Positions 45,531 through 54,656 of a stretch of 64,000 bases of DNA are shown here, in pieces. The translations under genes were made by a program, and so were the position numbers. The stretch lies in the NCBI GenBank assembly GCA_963777735.1, contig CAVZRQ010000008.1, positions 1,240,001-1,304,000 of the forward strand, read 5' to 3'. The notes under the pieces were generated by a model. The model worked only from the letters and a program-made list of their open reading frames with translations. It had not been told where the DNA came from and searched no databases. The first letter of the stretch is position 1, and the number at the start of each line of letters is the position of its first letter. The stretch comes from ZC4RG30 sp963777735. GTDB taxonomy: Bacteria; Pseudomonadota; Gammaproteobacteria; Steroidobacterales; Steroidobacteraceae.

Positions 45531-47153
45531 ATGAAAACGCGAGTCTGGTTCACTCGCCCTGCTGCTGGCCGCCGGCATCGGGACTGCGCACGCCGCCGAC
45601 TGGCAGGTCGTGCTGCTGAAGCCCCGCGGCTGCACCTCTGTGTCTATCTCGAGGAACTGCTCAAGCGCAGGGCACAGCTGCAGCAGGCCATGCTCGACGA
45701 CGGCGCCGGCGGCCAGGTGACGGCGCGATCGAGCGTCGCACCTCCGCCGAGCTCTCGCGCAGGAATGGACAGGAGCTTGCGCGCCCTGCCCTGGTTCGAC
45801 GAGGCGCTGTGGCGGACAGCAGGCTGCGGCAAGCACGGCGCAGGTGCTGCTCAAGCGCGATGGCGTGGTCGTCTCGGGCGGGGACATCGCCGATTCGGCC
45901 GACCTGCGCAGCGGCGCGCTTTCCCGACACCGTGACCATGCCGAACCCCGGCGACGACGTGCAGGCCGCGCGCAAAGCGCGCACCAGCTTTCGCCAGCGA
46001 GCTGTACCTGCGATCCTGGAACCTGAACTGGTTCTATCGCCTGGCGCTCGACCCCGCCATCCTGCGCACCGCAAGGGCGCTGGCCTGCGATCGCGGCAAC
46101 GCCGAGCCGCTTGAACGCCACCGCTGGGCACCGCCAATGTCATGCTGATGTCCACGGCGTCCGGCGCCGCGGACAACGAGATCTTCAATGCGCTGCGCAT
46201 CGAGGAGATCCGCGATGTGCTGTCCCAGTCGCTGTCGTTCGACCCGCAAGCAGCTGCGCATCTTCTACGGCAGCGGCAACGCGCAGGGCGCCAATGCGCT
46301 GGAGGTGCGCGACGGGCGCATCGAGCTGGTGCGGCGCAACGTGGACGGTGCACAGCCCTTCACGCCCGAAGCCGCGGCGCGCATCTTCCAGTCCATCCGC
46401 GCGCGGCCCGGCAGCCGCAATCTGCTGGTGCTGGTCGGGTCATGGCAGTCCGGATGGCGCGGGCATGTGGGGCAGTCCCGCTGCCACTTTCGCCCGGCAC
46501 GCTGCGCGAACTGCACGAGCACGGCGGCGGCGACGATGTGCTGGTCAGCGGCAACTGCTTTGGCGGCGTCATGGCGCGCGCGATGAGCTGCGGCTTCTTC
46601 GGCGCGCGCCCCGACATCGTCGCCACCGGCTGCCAGGCCGATGCGGCCGAGGTCGCCCAGAGCCGCGACTACCTGCACATGTTCTTCGACGAGCCTCACG
46701 CCGGCGCCCGCAGGCAGGCTGGATGCGGACGGCGATGGCGCCGATCTCGTTTGCGGAGGCCCACTGGTATGCCAGCACCGAGGGCGATGTCGCGCAACGT
46801 CACCTACACGAGCATCGATGCGCTGGCCGATGCCTGGTTCGACGCCAATCCCGAGGCGCTTCCACGCAGCCTCACGGTGCGCGAGATCGAGTCCATGGCG
46901 CGACGGCGCCTGCCCCCGAAGCGCGCGCCCTGCGCAACCTGCTGGCAGGATTCAGCGCCGATCTGGCGCTGCCGCTCGAGGACCTCGCCGGTCAGGCCAC
47001 GCGCTGGAACCCGGACAGCGGGCAGCCGCGCGCACTGGTCGGCCAGCTGGCCCGGCGCCTGCTCTTCCTGAAGCAGGCGCCACCCCGGGCCCCGAGCTCG
47101 CGCGGCTGCAGTCCTGCGAGAACCGCTCGGTCGCCGCGTTCCTCAAGCCCTGA
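45531..47153 (+). pseudogene. C13-like (caspase-fold) peptidase with EF-hand, broken by many frameshifts
   Basis: The frame changes repeatedly, but the segments join into one exported protein of about 530 residues. They include a signal peptide (SLALLLAAGIGTAHA), SELYLRSWNLNWFYRLALDP, KQLRIFYGSGNAQGANALEV, the catalytic-type His block LLVLVGHGSPDG and the Cys block VSGNCFGGVMARAMS. This His-then-Cys order matches clan CD peptidases such as C13. A calcium loop, DADGDGAISFAEAHW, follows near the end. Breaks occur at least near 45549, 45800, 46000, 46250, 46440, 46500 and 46730. They resemble sequence errors, but I cannot exclude a decaying gene. Confidence 0.6.
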
Positions 47154-47169
47154 AGGGGCCTGCCTGCGG

Positions 47170-48030
47170 TTACGCCCGCCTCAACCGGAAGTCGTAGTTC
47201 ACCGTGTAGAACGGCTCTTCCATCGAAGTGCCGTCCGGCGCTGTTCCCGGCGGATGCTTCGCATAGGCCGTGACCAGAGAATCCTTCACGCCAAATACTG
47301 CATCCGAATCGATGTACTCGCTGCCCGCGGCGAACAGGTGTGTGGTCACGGCAGCGTGACCAGGCGCGGAAACAATCATGTGGATGTGGCCGGGGCGCAT
47401 GGGATGCCGCCCCATCCTGAGCAGCATGCGACCTACTGGCCCGTCGGTTGGCACCGGGTAGAAATTCGGCTTGATGGAGCGAAAGCGATACGCACCATTC
47501 GCATCGGTACGGATGCGGCCGCGCGCCTTCATGCCGACCTCTTCCTCCATCTGCATGTCGTACGTTCCTTCGCCATCGCCGGACCAGATGTCCAGCACGG
47601 CGCCAACGATGGGCGTGCCATCGCTGGAAAGCACCCGGCCCGAATAGAACGCGGGCTCGCCCTTTACCCCTGCAGCAAGATTGGAGCCGCTCGGCAGTTC
47701 CGGCGCGCCCTCCCAGTAATACGGGCCCTGCACCGTCGAATCAGTGGTTCCCCCTGCCGCCGGATGATTTTGTGTGATGACGAGAATCGACACGCCCAGC
47801 GTATCGGACAGCAGAATGAACTCCTGCCGCTTCTCCGTGCAGGTCTTGCCCACATCCGTCAGGAACTGGATTGCACCGAACCACTCGGCGTCGGTGAGCT
47901 TCACTTCACGCACGAATTCATGCAGGTGGGTCACCAGCGAGGTCATTACCTCCTTGAACCGCACATCGTCGCATTGATCCATGCGCGCCAGCACCGCAGC
48001 TGTGATGCTCTGTTCGTCGAATTCGCGCAT
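47170..48030 (-). CDS. Catechol/hydroxyquinol-type intradiol ring-cleavage dioxygenase
   Basis: The intact 286-residue protein has the N-terminal helical dimerisation domain of catechol 1,2-dioxygenases (residues 1-100, VGKTCTEKRQEFILLSDTLG). The catalytic barrel has VQGPYYWEGAPE, YRFRSIKPNFYPVPTDGPVG and MRPGHIHMIVSAPGH, supplying two Tyr and two His for iron(III). The PVPTDGPVG loop is the form seen in hydroxyquinol and chlorocatechol dioxygenases. No signal peptide is present, unlike the homologue at 36325. It lies 5 bases after the large subunit of a second, unrelated dioxygenase, so both ring-cleaving enzymes share a transcript. Confidence 0.87.
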   Translation of the reverse strand: MREFDEQSITAAVLARMDQCDDVRFKEVMTSLVTHLHEFVREVKLTDAEWFGAIQFLTDVGKTCTEKRQEFILLSDTLGVSILVITQNHPAAGGTTDSTVQGPYYWEGAPELPSGSNLAAGVKGEPAFYSGRVLSSDGTPIVGAVLDIWSGDGEGTYDMQMEEEVGMKARGRIRTDANGAYRFRSIKPNFYPVPTDGPVGRMLLRMGRHPMRPGHIHMIVSAPGHAAVTTHLFAAGSEYIDSDAVFGVKDSLVTAYAKHPPGTAPDGTSMEEPFYTVNYDFRLRRA

Positions 48031-48035
48031 TGCTG

Positions 48036-49041
48036 CTACCAGCGACTGGCAGTGATCGGGAACGGCTCCAGCTCACCCCTGGCGTATCTTTGCTCGAGAC
48101 CCGGCGTGCCGTTCTCGAACACCATCAGCATCGAGCGCTTTGGTGCGAAGCCCTGGTGACGAATGTCGGCCGGCATGGCGCAGACGTCGCCGGACTTCAT
48201 GACGATCCTGCCGCGCGGATTGCCGGTGTTCTTGTCCTGGATGTTCCAGTGGATTTCGTCGGTCAGCTGGATGAACCACTCGTTGCGGTCATTGCCGTGG
48301 ATCACTGGAAGCATGTGCTCTTCGCTGGTCACGCAGCAGATGCAGGCACCGGTGATGGAAGTGAAGGAAGGGTTCCAGGTGATGTCGGCACGCGCGATGT
48401 GGTCGTAGAGATTGAAGGCGTGGATCTGGCCTTCAAAGCCCGGCTCGGGCTCGATGACCGGCTTGTCATAGGTGACGTCCGCAAAGGCCCGGTTGATCGG
48501 GATGCCCGCTGGCATCGGAACGCGGGGTTACGTCGCCGGGCAGCCCCATCATGCGGCGAGCCGGCTCGAATCCACGAATCAGCGGACCCTTGGCCTCCCT
48601 GGTCTTCTCGCCCAGGGGCGAACCTGTTTCCAGCGGAGCGCGCAGCGGGTCGTAGCCCTCGTTGATCCAGTTGACCGAGATGGTTTCGAAGGCAGCGCGC
48701 ACATCGTCGGTGTTGAATGTCTCCAGAAAATCAACGCCGGTGTCCCGGTGGCCCTTGCTGTAGGTGCCGGCAAAGATATCCACCGTGCCGTAGTGATTCT
48801 GGGTGCCGAACACGTCGTCGAAGAAGATCCAGCCGTAGAAGAAGCCCCAGCCGATGTCACGCACCATCGCGCGCAGGAAGCGGTCCACTTCGATGGTGTG
48901 CGTGCCCTTGGGCCAGCGCACGTGCACGAAGTAGGCGTCGCGCTCGAAGGTGAAACTGCCGAACGTGTATTTGCGATAGCCCAGGACCGGATCCGGCTCG
49001 GAAGCGATGACCGGAACTTTCTCGATGCGCACAGCGTTCAT
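48036..49041 (-). CDS. Hydroquinone 1,2-dioxygenase-like large subunit (one frameshift)
   Basis: The reconstructed product is 334 residues, close to the roughly 340 of HapD/PnpD subunits. Characteristic stretches are YFVHVRWPKGTHTIEVDRFL, GWGFFYGWIFFDDVFG, GLPGDVTP, FEGQIHAFNLYDH, LPVIHGNDRNEWFIQLTDEI and CAMPADIRHQGFAPKRSML, a cupin-like set with several His and Glu. An extra base near 48516 breaks it between TPRS and MPAGIPINRAF. GAGGA precedes the ATG. Together with the next gene it should form the two-subunit Fe(II) enzyme that opens hydroquinone to 4-hydroxymuconic semialdehyde. Family assignment is from remembered motifs. Confidence 0.75.
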
Positions 49042-49078
49042 GGTGTTTCCTCGATGAATTCGATTCTGCCGGGAGCGC

Positions 49079-49570
49079 TCATTTCAGCACGCAGATTTCA
49101 GACCACTTCTCGACGCTTTCAGGCCCTGCGGAGGTCTGGATCAGCGTCACGGAAGGCTTGGCCGCCTTCAACTGGTAGGCCGCACCTTTCGGCAGCAGCA
49201 CTTCGTGGCCACGGCGGGCGACCACCCGCCCCATGCGCTTGCCTTTGGGCTCGGCATTCAGTCGACCGGCACCGGCCTTGTGCGTGGGCTTTTCAGCTTC
49301 GGTCAGCTGGAAGAAGGTGAACTCGATTTCGCCGTCCATCACGATGGCGAACTCATCATGCGGTGCCGTGTACCAGGGTGATGTGCCCTCGGCCCGGACT
49401 GCCTCGGCGGCATACTCGAGGTTGGATGCCACCATCACCCTTTCATAAGGTCTGGATTTGCTGCAGACCTCGAAGATGTTGGAGAAGGCGTAGTGCCTGA
49501 GATCGTCATTGAGTTCGATCGAGCCTTTCTCGTACGACGCCAGCGACGCCATCCTGGTCTTGTAGCTCAT
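49079..49570 (-). CDS. Hydroquinone 1,2-dioxygenase-like small subunit
   Basis: The 163-residue protein has the size of HapC/PnpC small subunits, and its gene lies 37 bases upstream of the large-subunit gene on the same strand, the usual order. It shows a cupin-like layout with WYTAPHDEFAIVMDGEIEF, a basic turn KGKRMGRVVARRGHEVLLP and a closing strand. GAGGGGGC precedes the ATG. In the known enzyme both subunits are required. No 4-hydroxymuconic semialdehyde dehydrogenase or maleylacetate reductase gene is in this window, so the lower pathway must be elsewhere. Confidence 0.72.
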   Translation of the reverse strand: MSYKTRMASLASYEKGSIELNDDLRHYAFSNIFEVCSKSRPYERVMVASNLEYAAEAVRAEGTSPWYTAPHDEFAIVMDGEIEFTFFQLTEAEKPTHKAGAGRLNAEPKGKRMGRVVARRGHEVLLPKGAAYQLKAAKPSVTLIQTSAGPESVEKWSEICVLK

Positions 49571-49635
49571 CTCGGCCCCCTCTTTTTCTGCATGGTATGG
49601 ACTGGCGACGAACCGATCAAGGCGCCTGGCCGGGC

Positions 49636-49652
49636 GCCCCGGTTGCTGGGGC
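49636..49652. repeat. GC hairpin in the gap upstream of the dioxygenase operon
   Basis: GCCCC and GGGGC form a stem around GGTTGCT. Two copies of the palindrome GGCGCC (49621-49626 and 49633-49638) lie beside it. The hairpin sits in the 168-base gap after the methyltransferase gene and before the dioxygenase operon, where a terminator or operator is expected. No T-run is present on either strand. Confidence 0.3.
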
Positions 49653-49738
49653 CTGCTGCGGGGCCAGTGCCGTGGCTGGAATACCGGCCTGCATCCGCGT
49701 TGCAGGCACCATTCCGCAAATGGATGAACTGTTCGCGG

Positions 49739-50872
49739 TCAGACTTTCCTCGCGATCACGAAGGCCTCGTCATTGAACCAGAGGCCACCGTGCTTCTGCA
49801 GCACGGACTGTGTCGCCTTGAGATACGCGCCACTGTTCACCATCGGCTCCAGACGCTCGTCTTCCATCTGGTTCACGTACACCGCCGCGTTCCAGGCCGC
49901 GAACAGGGTCGAGGTGCCGATGCGATCAGAGAGCTCGGAAGGCAGCGTGCGCATCTCGTAACGCAGCAGCGCCTTGTCGTCGGTGGGCGCCGCCAGATTG
50001 AAGTCGCGCGCATCGCGCCCGAGCTCCGTTTTCAGCGCGGCCAGCAAGGCGTGACGGTCGGCCTGGAACGGATTTTCGCCGGGCCAGAGCTTCTGGATGA
50101 TCTCCAGCGCCGGATCCCGACCCGCAGACTGGATGGCCAGCAGCCTGCCGCCCGGCGCCAGCGTGCGCGTCAGCGGCGCCAGCACGCGCGCGGCCTTGAA
50201 CTCCGCTGACATGCGTGCCCGCCAGGGCTGCGAAGCGAGAATCAGGTCGTAGTGTGGTGGTGGGCGTCCGGGCCGGGGAATGACGCTGTCGAGCAGGAAT
50301 TTGTGATCTTCGCGGTACACCACCAGCACCGAAGGCCGGCGGTAGACGGGATTGCCGGTCTTCTCGCTGGGATGCGTGGACCAGGCATCGGCCAGCGTGT
50401 CGGAGACTTCCTCGATCTGCTCCTCATAGGCATGCGCGGAATCACCAGTGAGACGGATCTCCTGCCAGTTCAAGGCCGCGGCAAGCTGTGTGTCACGCAG
50501 CATCAGCCGCGGCGCATCGGAATAGTTGAGATTGGTGATCACCAGCACCGTCGCTGGATGCTCGACGAAGCGGTCCGGCATCTTCTCGAGGCCGAGGCGG
50601 ACATCCTCGAGGCTGATCTCCTTCGCCACCGCCACCATGGGCACAGCCGGGTACACGCTGTGCGCATAGCGCAAGAGCCGCGACAGCACGGTGCCATCTC
50701 CCATGCCGGCATCAAAGATGTTCAGTGCAGGAGGCGTGGGCCGCACGAGCTGCAACTCCTGGCCCGCCCGGCGCGCGACCGCCGCCTTCTCGTTGCAGGT
50801 ATTGACGAAGGCCAGGTACTTCTGGCGATTGTCGTAGAAACGAAATGACTGCGCGGACTGCTTCTTCGCCAC
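49739..50872 (-). CDS. SAM-dependent methyltransferase-like protein
   Basis: I start this at GTG 50872, which has AGGGGA 6-7 bases upstream, giving 377 residues; longer in-frame extensions to 51130 overlap the M16 promoter region and look non-coding. A glycine-rich SAM-type motif, NIFDAGMGDGTVLSRLL, lies near residue 50, and HYDLILASQPW and LAPGGRLLAIQSAG are the expected later strands. The insert at residues 80-200 is unusual. It is divergent from the M16 peptidase. I do not recognise the substrate; it could act on a macromolecule or a small metabolite. Confidence 0.7.
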   Translation of the reverse strand: MAKKQSAQSFRFYDNRQKYLAFVNTCNEKAAVARRAGQELQLVRPTPPALNIFDAGMGDGTVLSRLLRYAHSVYPAVPMVAVAKEISLEDVRLGLEKMPDRFVEHPATVLVITNLNYSDAPRLMLRDTQLAAALNWQEIRLTGDSAHAYEEQIEEVSDTLADAWSTHPSEKTGNPVYRRPSVLVVYREDHKFLLDSVIPRPGRPPPHYDLILASQPWRARMSAEFKAARVLAPLTRTLAPGGRLLAIQSAGRDPALEIIQKLWPGENPFQADRHALLAALKTELGRDARDFNLAAPTDDKALLRYEMRTLPSELSDRIGTSTLFAAWNAAVYVNQMEDERLEPMVNSGAYLKATQSVLQKHGGLWFNDEAFVIARKV

Positions 50873-51008
50873 GTGCGTCCCCTGCCCTGTTTTGCGTTCG
50901 AGCTTACGACATCGGCAAGGTCCGATGTCAAAAGCCCTGGCTGCGGCCATGCACACCCCGCTGCAGTTTGGCGCTATTCTTGCCAGCCTTGCTCCGGAGG
51001 AACCCGCC

Positions 51009-53864
51009 ATGCTCCGTCCCCTGTTTCGTCGCAATTGTCTGCCTGGATTGCTGGTGCTTGCTGGTTGCGGCTCCAGGACCAAGGCTCCCGTTCCCGCGCC
51101 GGCTTCAGAGCTGCTGGCAGCCGTGGACATCCCCTACGAACAGTTCGAGCTCGAGAATGGCCTGCAAGGTGCTGGTGCACACCGACCGCAAGGCGCCGGT
51201 GGTGGCGGTTTCGGTGTGGTACGACGTGGGCTCGAAGCACGAGCCGGCCGGCAAGACCGGCTTCGCGCACCTGTTCGAGCACCTGATGTTCAACGGCACG
51301 GAGAACGTGCCCGGCGATTATCTTCGAACCATTGCGCCAGGTGGGCGCCACGGACCTCAACGGCACCACCTGGTTCGATCGCACCAACTACTTCCAGACC
51401 GTACCGACTTCGGCGCTGGAGGTGGCACTGTTCCTGGAAAGCGACCGCATGGGCCACCTGCTCGGCGCGGTGACGCAGAAGGTGCTGGATAACCAGCGCG
51501 GCGTCGTGCAGAACGAAAAGCGCCAGGGCGACAACCAGCCCTATGGCCTGGTCGAGTACGCACAGCTTGCCGCCCTGCTGCCGCCCGACCATCCCTATGG
51601 CCACAGCACCATCGGCTCGATGGCAGACCTGGATGCCGCCAGCCTGGATGACGTGAAGGCCTGGTTCGCCGATCACTACGGACCCAACAACGCGATCATC
51701 GTGCTGGCGGGCGACATCGATGCAGCCACCGCCCGCCCGCTGATGGAAAAATACTTCGGCGATATTCCGCGCGGCAAGCCGGCGCCAAAGCTCGAGGTGC
51801 CCGTTCCGACACTGGACGCGCCCAAGTCCGAAGTCATGAAGGATCGGGTCGCCACCACGCGGCTGTACCGCTACTGGACCGTGCCCGGCCTGAACGATCC
51901 GGATGCCGTGCCGCTGGGCATTGGCGCCGCAGTGCTGGGTGGGCTTTCCAGTTCCCGGCTGGACAATCTCCTCGTGCGAAAGGAACAACTCGCTGTCGCG
52001 GTGACGGCGTCGTATCAGGATTTTGCGCAGCTGGGTTTCGTGGAAGTTACTGCCGACGTAAAACCCGGTGTGGATGCCGCAACCGTTGCAGCACGGCTGG
52101 ATGCGATCATTGCGGGCTTCGTCGAGGAAGGCCCCAGTGAGGATGAAGTGCAGCGCGTGGTGATCCGCAAGATCGCGGGCGCGATCGGCGGACTCGAATC
52201 GGTCGGCGGTTTTGGCGGCAAGGCGCCGACGCTGGCCGAAGGCCTGCTTTACTCCGGTGATCCGGCTTTCTACAAGAAGCGTCTCGATTCAGCCACGCCT
52301 GCGGCGGTACGCGCGGCGATGCAGAAGTGGCTGAAGCGACCGGTCTATTCGCTGACCGTGGAGCCAGGCGAGCGCGAAGCCTATCGGGAAGCTGCGGGCA
52401 GCGCCGCACGCAGTGCCACCATGCAGCCGGCCTATTACATTGCGCCGGGTGAGGACCATGCGGTCGGCCGAGGCGCATTGAGTGCGGTGGATCGCAGCAA
52501 GCTGCCGGAGGTTGGCGCGGTTCCCAACATCGATTTCCCCGAAGTGGAAACTGCACAGCTATCGAACGGCATCACGGTGCGCTTCGCGCGCCGCGACACG
52601 GTGCCCATGCTGCGCCTGTCGATGGTGTTCGACGCCGGTTATCGCGGCGGACCCAAAGGACAAGCTCGGCACGCAGTCACTGATGCTTGCGTTGCTGGAT
52701 GAAGGCACGACCACCCGCAACAGCGTGCAGATCGCCGAAGAACAGGAGCGACTGGGAGCGGGCATTTCTGCATCCGCCAACCTGGACCGCACCTCGGTGT
52801 CGCTGTCGGCGCTGGTGCCCAACCTGGCGCTGTCGCTGGACCTGCTGGCAGACATCGTGAAGAACCCGGCCTTCGATGCCGCCGAACTCGAACGACTGCG
52901 CGCCCAGCAGCTGGCCGGAATCTCTGCGGAGCTCACCACCCCGCAGGGCATTGCACTGCGCAACCTCCCACCGCTGCTTTACGGTGCCGGACATCCCTAC
53001 GGCATTCCCTTCAGCGGCACTGGCGATCCAGCCGTGGTCGAGAAACTCACCCGCGATGAGCTGGTGGCCTTCCACAAGCAGTGGATCCGCGCCGACATGG
53101 CGGAAATCTATGCGGTCGGCGCAACCACGCTCGCCGAACTACTGCCCCTGCTGGAGCAGCGCTTTGGCAAATGGGCCGTGGAGGGTCCGGCCGGCAGCAA
53201 GAATTTCGATGCGGAAATTCCTGCCAGATCGGGCCGCATCGTGCTGATCGACCGTCCGCAGTCGCCGCAGTCGTTGATTCTGGGTGGCCAGGTTCTGGAT
53301 CACACGGGATCGGACGACCTTGTGGCATTGCTGGCCAGCAATGATGTATATGGCGGCAACTTCCTGTCGCGCATCAACATGGACCTGCGTGAAACCCGCG
53401 GCTGGTCATATGGCGTGCGCGCAAACGTCCAGCGGCTGGAGCAGCGCCTGCCCTACCTGATCCAGGCACCCGTGCAGACAGACCGCACCGGCGCCTCGAT
53501 CGCCGTGCTGCAGCAGCAATTGAAGGATTTCACCGGCGCCAAGGGCGTGACGCCCGAAGAGCTGGCGCGCACCGTGAATGGCAGTATTCGCGAACTGCCC
53601 GGAAGTTTCGAGGGTGCGGGTTCGGTGCTGGGTCAGATGCGCTCCGATGTACTGTTCAAGCGGCCAGCGAACTACGTGGAGACACTGGCAGACCGCTATC
53701 GCGCGTTGGACCCCAAGACACTGGATTCCGCCATGCGTGATGCAGTGGATCCCGACAGCTTTACCTGGGTGGTGGTGGGCGACAAGGCGCGCGTGCTGCC
53801 GCAGCTGCGCTCACTGAAGATGCCGGTCACGGTGATCGACGCTCCCGCAACGGTGAAGCCATGA
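51009..53864 (+). CDS. M16 family zinc peptidase, two-repeat lipoprotein (three frameshifts)
   Basis: The reconstructed protein is about 950 residues, containing an N-terminal active repeat and a C-terminal inactive repeat. It begins with a lipobox (LLVLAGC) and has GGAGG 8 bases before the ATG. The inverted zinc motif HLFEH lies near residue 96, followed by the ligand Glu in RGVVQNEKR. The second repeat lacks HxxEH, as is normal. Extra bases near 51165, 51334 and 52656 (an A run) break the frame. Periplasmic M16 enzymes degrade peptides or process proteins. The next gene overlaps by 4 bases. Confidence 0.87.
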
Positions 53865-54646
53865 TCCAGCGTCGCAATTTCATGCTGGCCGCTGCCACCG
53901 CAGCCGTCGCCGGCTGCGCGCAGCCGAAACGCGAAGTGGCGCCAGGAAAGACCTTCCTCGTGGCACATGGCGCCTGGTCTGCCGGGTGGTCCTGGAAGAA
54001 GATGCACCCGCTGATGGCCGCGGCCGGGCATCGCCTGATCGTGCCGACCTATACGGGTCTCGGTGAGCGCGAGCATCTGGCCAGCGCCGAAAACAATCTC
54101 GAGACCCACATCCAGGATCTGCTGGGCGTGATCAAGTTCGAGGAGTTGAATGACTTCGTGCTGGTGGCCCACAGCTACGGCGGTCTGGTTGCCACCGGTG
54201 TGGCAGATCGCGTTCCGGAGCGCATCCGCCAGATCATCTACGTGGATGCGTTCGTGCCACAGCACGGACAATCCCTGTTCGACATCATGCCCGCCGCAAC
54301 CGGCGATCGCTTCCGCTCTGGCCTGGCCGCGGGTGATGGCTGGCGCGTTCCACCCATGCCCGTTCCGGACGACACCGCTCCTGCAGATGTGCAATGGATC
54401 GAGAAATACCGCATCCCGCAATCCGTACGTTGCTTCGACACGCCGCTGCTGCTCCAGAAGGGTGATACGAAAGTGCCGCGCGCCTACATCTACGCGATGC
54501 GACGCCCACCCGTGGATACCTTTGGTCCGTTCGCGGAACGGGCGAGAAAAGAAGGCTGGGTCTATCGCGAAATCGACGCCAGCCATTCATCGCAGATCAC
54601 GGCGCCGGAAGCGCTGACCAAACTGCTGGGTGAACTCTCGGCCTGA
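53861..54646 (+). CDS. Exported alpha/beta hydrolase (methylesterase-like)
   Basis: The 261-residue protein begins QRRNFMLAAATAAVAGC, which combines a twin-arginine motif with a lipobox Cys, so it should be a Tat-exported lipoprotein. Catalytic elements are LVAHGAWSAGWSWKKMHPLM for the oxyanion hole, nucleophile Ser in LVAHSYGGLVATG, and His in DASHSSQITAPE. The pattern is that of plant-type methylesterases and hydroxynitrile lyases. The start overlaps the M16 stop (ATGA at 53861-53864). An ester of a phenolic or terpenoid acid is a possible substrate; this is inference. Confidence 0.82.
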   Translation: MIQRRNFMLAAATAAVAGCAQPKREVAPGKTFLVAHGAWSAGWSWKKMHPLMAAAGHRLIVPTYTGLGEREHLASAENNLETHIQDLLGVIKFEELNDFVLVAHSYGGLVATGVADRVPERIRQIIYVDAFVPQHGQSLFDIMPAATGDRFRSGLAAGDGWRVPPMPVPDDTAPADVQWIEKYRIPQSVRCFDTPLLLQKGDTKVPRAYIYAMRRPPVDTFGPFAERARKEGWVYREIDASHSSQITAPEALTKLLGELSA

Positions 54647-54656
54647 CCCGCAGGCC

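Noticed and set aside
46800..48159. A long plus-strand frame continues from the C13-like gene across the intradiol dioxygenase gene.
   Set aside because: Its sequence over 47.2-48.1 kb is only the complement of the strongly supported dioxygenase; composition is His/Arg-rich with no family motif.
10481..53864. Programmed ribosomal frameshifting as an explanation for the many extra bases.
   Set aside because: The sites share no slippery sequence, stop codon or downstream structure. They fall in unrelated genes, sometimes several per gene, and include four missing-base cases.
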